Source: Pseudomonas protegens
GTDB lineage: Bacteria; Pseudomonadota; Gammaproteobacteria; Pseudomonadales; Pseudomonadaceae
Direction of reading: 5' to 3'
Assembly (NCBI RefSeq): GCF_003363755.1
Contig: NZ_CP031396.1
Coordinates: 6,170,501-6,234,500 of the forward strand
Length of the DNA stretch: 64,000 nt
Positions 60,401 to 64,000 of this stretch are shown here, piece after piece. A model generated the notes under the pieces. The model had not been told where the DNA came from. It did not search any database and was given only the letters and a program-made list of their open reading frames with translations. The position numbers were made by a program, and so were the translations under genes. Within the stretch, counting starts at the first letter, position 1, and each line of letters begins with the position of its first letter.

Positions 60401-61493
60401 GCAGTTGTTCGCGCTGGCGCAGATGCCGCTGAGCGCCAACGGCAAGGTGGATCGGGGGGCGCTGGTGGCCTTGCTGCCAGGGCTTTGCGAGCCCGGCGAG
60501 CCGGTGCAGGAGGTGGGCTTCTCGGCCCGGCAGGAACTGCTGCTGAGCTGCGTCCAGCGGGTGTTGCCGGCGGTACGTGGCGCGGCTGATTCATGGTTCG
60601 ACATGGGCGCCTCGTCACTGCACGCGGTGCACATTCTGTTGGGGTTGAACACTGAGCTGGGGCTGGACCTGAGCCTGGCGGACATCTACGCCTATCCCTC
60701 GGTCAGTGCCTTGCTCGGGCATGTGCAGGGCACGGGCCGGCGGCACCGCAACCGGGTGGATTTCTGCGCCGGCAGCGGTGAGCCGCAACCCTTGCTGGTG
60801 CTGGTGCACCCGGTGGGCGGGGCGTTGTCGTGCTATTGGCCGATGATTCGTGCCACCCGCGAGGACTTCCAGGTGATTGGCCTGTGTGCCGACGCCGGCC
60901 AGCGTTTCGATACGCTTGAGGATCAGGCTCTGGAGTACCTGGAGCAATTGCAGGACAGCCTGCAGGCAGCACGTCCGGTGGTGCTGGCCGGTTGGTCGTT
61001 CGGTGGCGTGCTGGCGGTGGAAATGGCCCGCTTGCTCAGTGACCGCGGCCGTCAGCAACTGGCGCTGGTGACCCTCGATGCGGGCGCGCCGCTGGACAGC
61101 GTGGTGCAATTGCCGCCGAGCCTGTTGCAGCAACTGTTTCAGGACGACCTGGAGCATTGCGCCCAGATCCAGGCCACGGGCCAGGCGGTAGCCGAAGTCT
61201 GCGAGAGCGCCACCCAGGAACGCTTTGCCTTGTTCTGTCGGCACTACGCCGCCTTGCTCGATTATCGCTACCGAGCGCCGGCTTGCCCGACCTGGCACCT
61301 GCAGGCCAGCGTCGAGCAGCCGTCCAGCGGGCTGCGTCCCTTGGCCGGACAGGACCGGGACGCCCATTGCCTGACCCTGGCTGGTGACCACTACAGCATT
61401 CTTTCCGGGGCGGCCCTGGAGCAGATTTTGCTGAGCCTGGCGGCGGCGGTGCGCGAAGTCAGCGCGGCGGATGACCGCCAGGCAGGGACATGA
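57462..61493 (+). CDS. One-module NRPS: TubC docking - Cy-like - A(Cys predicted) - PCP - TE
   Basis: 1343 residues. 1-52: TubC-type docking domain (GVHLYEDGGRLRYYCGADG). About 60-480: condensation domain of the cyclization (Cy) branch (LRQAYWLGEHSAF), but the DxxxxDxxS site reads R188-D193-A196, so cyclization may be lost. About 505-1000: adenylation domain; hand-mapped code Asp705, Leu706, Phe709, Asn748, Met777, Ser779, Leu803, Ile811, Trp812, Lys995 is close to the cysteine code DLYNLSLIWK. About 1015-1085: PCP with Ser1052. About 1105-1343: type I thioesterase with Ser1179 (GWSFGG) and His1310. It should condense, activate Cys and release the product. No epimerization or methylation domain. 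Confidence 0.93.
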   Translation: MSQAMATLIEHWEQRGVHLYEDGGRLRYYCGADGLPEDIRHLVGHERSRLLAYLAPTDPLASHLGGLRQAYWLGEHSAFSQGSAAYLHLVYAGAVPTAAQLQAALPRLLALHPILAYTLDAQAPRFKPLVAPQLMVEQQVAAEGTDPRRCTALANSAMPIAPLTAEQPLFRLVLVAGPHERCLHVVYRLALFDAPAVQIFIGDLLALVAGDSPLQAQGYAPAQVAAWSRAQRLARFKARHYWLQKIPQLAAGPDLPLARRRQASATPARFIEHRVVLTPALQQALSAAARHHRVSLNAVLLTVYLQTLARWSGRTTVTCSVMYSTRTLLGPEFARTIGNFADTLLLDLPSQPLAFAACAQRVQQDLYGALQHAAYDGVSVVREWIREHDQRLDSSEPPMPYVFSSLLEMDLPAPPLQQTDHAMMTPQIWIDAQAFASEAGLCLSWDEREGLFEPGLVAQAFEHFHGALERLANQPSTWELTELALPESLLARVDAFNHCTRPLPRQALHQGLSRQAALRPDAPALLSAGSSLSFAELLRLASRLASHLNENGVGPSDHVVVRGSRDSANVVAIYAVLMAGATYVPVSKSSPVRRVHSIITQAAATTVLGDDAADIAAVLASPVNWSLDYRHWLASPEAQGAAIAPAYPAVDSSLAYLMFTSGTTGMPKGVAVSHRAAFNTLLDCRERFAIDAQDRLLGVSEFSFDLSVFDLFMPALCGCALILPANGERAEPQAWLDAARTHGATVWNSVPAIMEMALGYARAVGLPTPAASVRLWMASGDWIALGLPERLRELTPGSRFVALGGATEAAIWSNCFEVQQVHPEWPSIPYGRPLSNQRFYILDALGRRCPPGVKGMLYIAGDGLAAGYIHDRQRTEQAFFIEPGLQQRVYRTGDMGRLRMDGEIEFLGREDLQVKLNGMRVELAEIDAVLGRAPGVEQVAVCVDAAGALYGFFVAGQPAPSGPQLLAFAAQYLNPYMLPVQLFALAQMPLSANGKVDRGALVALLPGLCEPGEPVQEVGFSARQELLLSCVQRVLPAVRGAADSWFDMGASSLHAVHILLGLNTELGLDLSLADIYAYPSVSALLGHVQGTGRRHRNRVDFCAGSGEPQPLLVLVHPVGGALSCYWPMIRATREDFQVIGLCADAGQRFDTLEDQALEYLEQLQDSLQAARPVVLAGWSFGGVLAVEMARLLSDRGRQQLALVTLDAGAPLDSVVQLPPSLLQQLFQDDLEHCAQIQATGQAVAEVCESATQERFALFCRHYAALLDYRYRAPACPTWHLQASVEQPSSGLRPLAGQDRDAHCLTLAGDHYSILSGAALEQILLSLAAAVREVSAADDRQAGT

Positions 61494-61707
61494 ACGCTGG
61501 TGAACACAGGCGTGCGCGCCCAGTGGCCACCCCGGCAGGCGGCTCACTAGTGGCTGCGGGCCATGATGTGGAGTGTCTGAAAGTGCTGTTCCAGGCTGAT
61601 TCTGCACTGGCGGATCGCCCCGCTAACCGGGAAAATTCGCCTCGGCTCCAAGGCTGCCACCCAGGCGCCAGGAGCCTCATAAACAGGGTAATTAAAGGAG
61701 TGACACT
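61494..61707. other. Gap between NRPS and VOC genes
   Basis: 214 bp with a non-overlapping gap, the largest after the NRPS. It holds no clear terminator and no gene; AAAGGAG (61694-61700) is the ribosome site of the next gene. It may mark the end of the core operon or a separate promoter. Confidence 0.5.
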
Positions 61708-62100
61708 GTGAAGTTTGGATACACGATTGTTTATGTTCCCGATGTTGAAGCCTCGATCCGTTTCTTCGAGGACGCCTTCGGTTTCTCCCGTCGTTTCCTC
61801 GACGAGTCCGGTGATTACGGTGAACTCGACAGTGGCGCCACGACCCTGGCCTTCGCCAGCCGCGGCCTGGCGGACTCCAATTGTGAAGGCGGCTACCAGT
61901 TCTGCAGCCCTCAGCACAAACCTCTGGGCATCGAGATCGCCCTGGTCACCGATGATGTGCCCAAGGCCCATGCCAAGGCCCTGGCCGCCGGCGCCACCGA
62001 GCACGCGGCTATTCAGCACAAGCCTTGGGGGCAGGTGGTTTCCTATGTGCGTTGCCCGGCCGGAACCCTGGTCGAGTTGTGCACTCCGGTGGGCCAGTGA
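61708..62100 (+). CDS. VOC-superfamily (glyoxalase-like) protein
   Basis: 130 residues from a GTG at 61708, with AAAGGAG upstream. Pattern YTIVYVPDVEASIRFFEDAFGFSRRFLDESGDYGELDSG and C-terminal VVSYVRCPAGTLVELCTPVG give the two halves of the fold (first segment seen at about 4-40). Unrelated in sequence to the VOC protein earlier in the operon. It may bind or detoxify a product or have a metal-dependent activity; cannot be distinguished here. Confidence 0.8.
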   Translation: MKFGYTIVYVPDVEASIRFFEDAFGFSRRFLDESGDYGELDSGATTLAFASRGLADSNCEGGYQFCSPQHKPLGIEIALVTDDVPKAHAKALAAGATEHAAIQHKPWGQVVSYVRCPAGTLVELCTPVGQ

Positions 62101-62142
62101 GCACCGGGCTTGAGGTTGCGGGCTGCCAGGGAGTACGCGGTC

Positions 62143-62496
62143 ATGGTTAAAACCGAGGATGCGGTCCTGGCGTTGCTCGAGGACATCGGCAGCACCCACG
62201 GAGCCTTGCTGGACATCGTCCAGCGTGTGCGCCAGGTGGTGGAGGAAACCTGCGGCGGCGTCGAGGAAATGGTCAAGTACGGGGGCGTCATGTTTTCCCG
62301 TGCAGCGCCGTTCTGCGGGGTCTATGCCTATACCGACCATGTATCGGTGGAGTTTGGTCAGGGCTATCTGTTCGACGACCCGCACGGGGTGCTCGAAGGC
62401 TCTGGAAAGTTTCGCAGGCATATCAAGTTGTTTGCTGTATCGGATGTTCAAAAGAAGCATCTTGCTGATTATGTAAGGCAAGCAATCACTCAATAG
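62143..62496 (+). CDS. DUF1801-type small protein
   Basis: 117 residues from the ATG at 62143 with GGGAG upstream. The segment EEMVKYGGVMFSRAAPFCGVYAYTDHVSVEFGQG, followed by LEGSGKFRRHIKL, is characteristic of the DUF1801/YdhG-like fold. These are small cytoplasmic proteins of unknown activity, often next to VOC genes. It is 43 bp after the VOC gene, so they are probably co-transcribed. Confidence 0.75.
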   Translation: MVKTEDAVLALLEDIGSTHGALLDIVQRVRQVVEETCGGVEEMVKYGGVMFSRAAPFCGVYAYTDHVSVEFGQGYLFDDPHGVLEGSGKFRRHIKLFAVSDVQKKHLADYVRQAITQ

Positions 62497-62532
62497 TCTT
62501 TTGAACTGAACACCTAACTAACGGTTGTTTCC

Positions 62533-62555
62533 TGCGGGGGATCATATCCCCCGCA
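62533..62555. repeat. Perfect 10-bp stem hairpin between DUF1801 and methyltransferase genes
   Basis: Arms TGCGGGGGAT and ATCCCCCGCA with loop CAT. It starts 37 bp after the DUF1801 stop and ends 45 bp before the methyltransferase start. The following bases are CGGGACCTTATT, without a T tract, so it is at most an atypical terminator; a transcript-stabilising or regulatory stem is equally possible. Confidence 0.5.
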
Positions 62556-62599
62556 CGGGACCTTATTGCCCTGAAAAAACCACAGAGTGGAATGAGCAC

Positions 62600-63340
62600 A
62601 TGAACGATGCCAGCACTTACGGCGAAACCCTGGCCGATATCTATGACGACCTGTACGGCGATGCTCCGGCCAATGCCATCGAGGTCCTGGTGGCAATGGC
62701 CGGCACCCGCGAGCCGGTGCTGGAGCTGGGGATCGGCACCGGGCGTTTCGCCTTGCCGATGCGTGCACGCGGTGTGCAGGTGCATGGCGTCGATGCATCA
62801 CCGTCGATGCTGGAGAAGCTGCGGGCCAAGCCCGGTGCGGCCGGCATTCCCCTGACCGAGGCGGATTTCGCCACCCTGGAAGGGGTCGGGGGCGGTCCGT
62901 TCAGCCTGGCCTTCTGCACCTTCAGTTCATTGTTCCTGCTGCTGTCCCAGGCCGCCCAGGTCAGTTGCTTCAAGGCCACCAGCGCCTTGCTCAAGGACCA
63001 TGGACGCCTGGTGATCGAGACCTTTTATCCGGACCTGTCGCGCTACGGCAAGGACCAGCCGGTCTATGTCGGCGGCCTGGAGCGCAACGAAGTGCTGCTG
63101 GAAGCTTCGCGCCTGGATGCCGTCGCGCAGCGGGTCAGCTGCCGCTTTATCCGCATGCAGGAGCAAGGGGTGAAAGTGATTCCGGTGGAGCTGCGCTATG
63201 CCTGGCCGGCGGAACTGGACCTGATGGCCGAGCTGGCGGGCATGCGCCTGGTGCAGCGCTGGTCAAGTTGGGACAAGACGCCTTTCGTCGAGGGCTCGTT
63301 CAAACATATATCGACCTATGAAAAGTTGCCCCAGGCCTGA
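62600..63340 (+). CDS. Class I SAM-dependent methyltransferase
   Basis: 246 residues from the ATG at 62600. SAM motif VLELGIGTGRFALPM (about 40-54), acidic residue in VHGVDASPSMLEKL, and the GGPFSLAFCTFSSLFLLL region, as in small-molecule methyltransferases of the SAM-binding UbiE/Met-12 type. Substrate unknown; its location suggests tailoring of the adjacent pathway product. Only a weak GAGTGG ribosome site, and the 100-bp upstream gap contains the hairpin at 62533-62555. Confidence 0.85.
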   Translation: MNDASTYGETLADIYDDLYGDAPANAIEVLVAMAGTREPVLELGIGTGRFALPMRARGVQVHGVDASPSMLEKLRAKPGAAGIPLTEADFATLEGVGGGPFSLAFCTFSSLFLLLSQAAQVSCFKATSALLKDHGRLVIETFYPDLSRYGKDQPVYVGGLERNEVLLEASRLDAVAQRVSCRFIRMQEQGVKVIPVELRYAWPAELDLMAELAGMRLVQRWSSWDKTPFVEGSFKHISTYEKLPQA

Positions 63341-63364
63341 CTTTCCTGAACTTCGGAGTTGGAC

Positions 63365-63985
63365 ATGGACGTTTCTCAATCACCACGCATTGTGATCGAC
63401 GAAAGTCGTTCGGCCCGCGAGTTGATGCTCGCGGGAGAGTGGTTCTGTACGCCTGATCTGGAACTTGCGCGCATGCGTTTTCGCTCCCAGGCATTGCAAC
63501 GACGCTTTAACGATTGCTCTGTTCTGGCGTTCAAGGAACAGCAGGCCCTGCTGGCGAAGTTACTCAAGCGAGTGGGCCTGAACAGTTGGATAGAACCCAA
63601 CTTTTATTGTGATTACGGGGTGCATATCGAGATTGGCGATGAGGTGTTTATCAACATGAACTGCACCTTTCTGGACGCAAACCGGATCCTCATCGGCGAT
63701 CGCACCTACCTCTCGCCCGGCGTACAGCTGATGACCACCGCCCACCCCCTGGACCCCCGGGCACGTACGGTGCGGATCGACGCTCGCCTCAAGTGCGTGC
63801 AGCGGGCAGCACCGATTGTGCTGGGCAACGATGTGTGGATCGGCGCGGGGGCGGTGCTGTTGGGCGGGGTGGAGGTCGGCGATGGCAGCGTCATCGGCGC
63901 CGGCAGCGTGGTGACACGCTCGATCCCGGCCGGGGTACTGGCGGCAGGTAATCCCTGCCGAATCATCCGCTCGGTGTACGAGTGA
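63365..63985 (+). CDS. Hexapeptide-repeat O-acetyltransferase (maltose/galactoside acetyltransferase family)
   Basis: 206 residues from the ATG at 63365 (GGAG upstream at 63354-63357). An N-terminal Maa/LacA-type region (LMLAGEWFCTPDLELARMR) precedes a left-handed beta-helix with repeats IEIGDEVFINMNC, ILIGDRTYLSPGVQLMTTAHPLDP (His is the family's catalytic base), IVLGNDVWIGAGAVLLGGVEVGDGSVIGAGSVVTRSI. It uses acetyl-CoA to acetylate a sugar or other hydroxyl. It may tailor the pathway product, or simply adjoin it. It is 24 bp after the methyltransferase gene, and ends 15 bp before the window edge. Confidence 0.88.
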   Translation: MDVSQSPRIVIDESRSARELMLAGEWFCTPDLELARMRFRSQALQRRFNDCSVLAFKEQQALLAKLLKRVGLNSWIEPNFYCDYGVHIEIGDEVFINMNCTFLDANRILIGDRTYLSPGVQLMTTAHPLDPRARTVRIDARLKCVQRAAPIVLGNDVWIGAGAVLLGGVEVGDGSVIGAGSVVTRSIPAGVLAAGNPCRIIRSVYE

Positions 63986-64000
63986 ACCTACTGGATCTGT

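Noticed and set aside
1..64000. rRNA, tRNA, CRISPR arrays and complete insertion sequences
   Set aside because: No such structure was seen on either strand by eye. The only mobile-element-like feature is the 177-bp element at 44391-44567. A dedicated scan would be needed to exclude short RNAs.

Overview
The window is high-GC DNA from a fluorescent Pseudomonas, probably of the P. fluorescens/protegens/chlororaphis group. This rests on the NrtR-controlled NAD salvage divergon, the agmatine locus, PpnN, REP-type repeats and overall gene style. About 60 protein genes are called. I saw no rRNA, tRNA or CRISPR array. Both edges cut through larger units: lhgO is truncated at base 1, and the biosynthetic cluster may run past base 64000.

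Layout. 1-1.7 kb: L-2-hydroxyglutarate oxidase and a GntR/FCD regulator with duplicated operators. 1.9-7.2 kb: a LysR regulator divergent from an agmatine operon (deiminase, N-carbamoylputrescine amidase, polyamine-binding protein, and a second deiminase with a Tat signal). 7.4-31 kb: ordinary chromosomal genes, including acetyltransferases, an RlmI-type methyltransferase, an ankyrin protein, AcuI, a MATE pump, a flavin dehydrogenase, PpnN, a CobB sirtuin, oxaloacetate decarboxylase and a response regulator/diguanylate cyclase pair. 31-38 kb: a class III aminotransferase, then the NAD salvage region (Nudix-nrtR-nadD against pncA-pncB-nadE) with two NrtR palindromes. 38-40.7 kb: five overlapping genes, three of them for lipoproteins. 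40.8-45 kb: glutamylputrescine oxidase and synthetase, a MITE-like element, and an S-adenosylmethionine decarboxylase whose stop codon lies in the element's target site.

45.6-61.5 kb holds the most unusual content: a tightly packed plus-strand operon that I cannot match to a known product. In order it encodes an alkaline-phosphatase-superfamily hydrolase, a B12-type radical SAM enzyme, a second radical SAM enzyme with extra C-terminal cysteines, an acyl-AMP ligase fused to a methyltransferase-like domain, an acyl carrier protein, a cystathionine gamma-synthase-type PLP enzyme, a tandem OsmC-like protein, a VOC protein, a sulfotransferase, a HAD phosphatase, a divergent type II dehydroquinase, a second carrier protein, and a one-module NRPS (TubC docking, Cy-like, A, PCP, TE). 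The hand-read specificity code of the A domain is close to that for cysteine. Four further small genes follow to 64 kb (VOC, DUF1801-like, methyltransferase, hexapeptide acetyltransferase) and may be tailoring genes. My inference is a small, cysteine-containing, sulfur-rich metabolite built from an acyl starter on the carrier protein.

Polyamine metabolism recurs across the window: agmatine to putrescine, gamma-glutamylation and oxidation of putrescine, and AdoMet decarboxylation.
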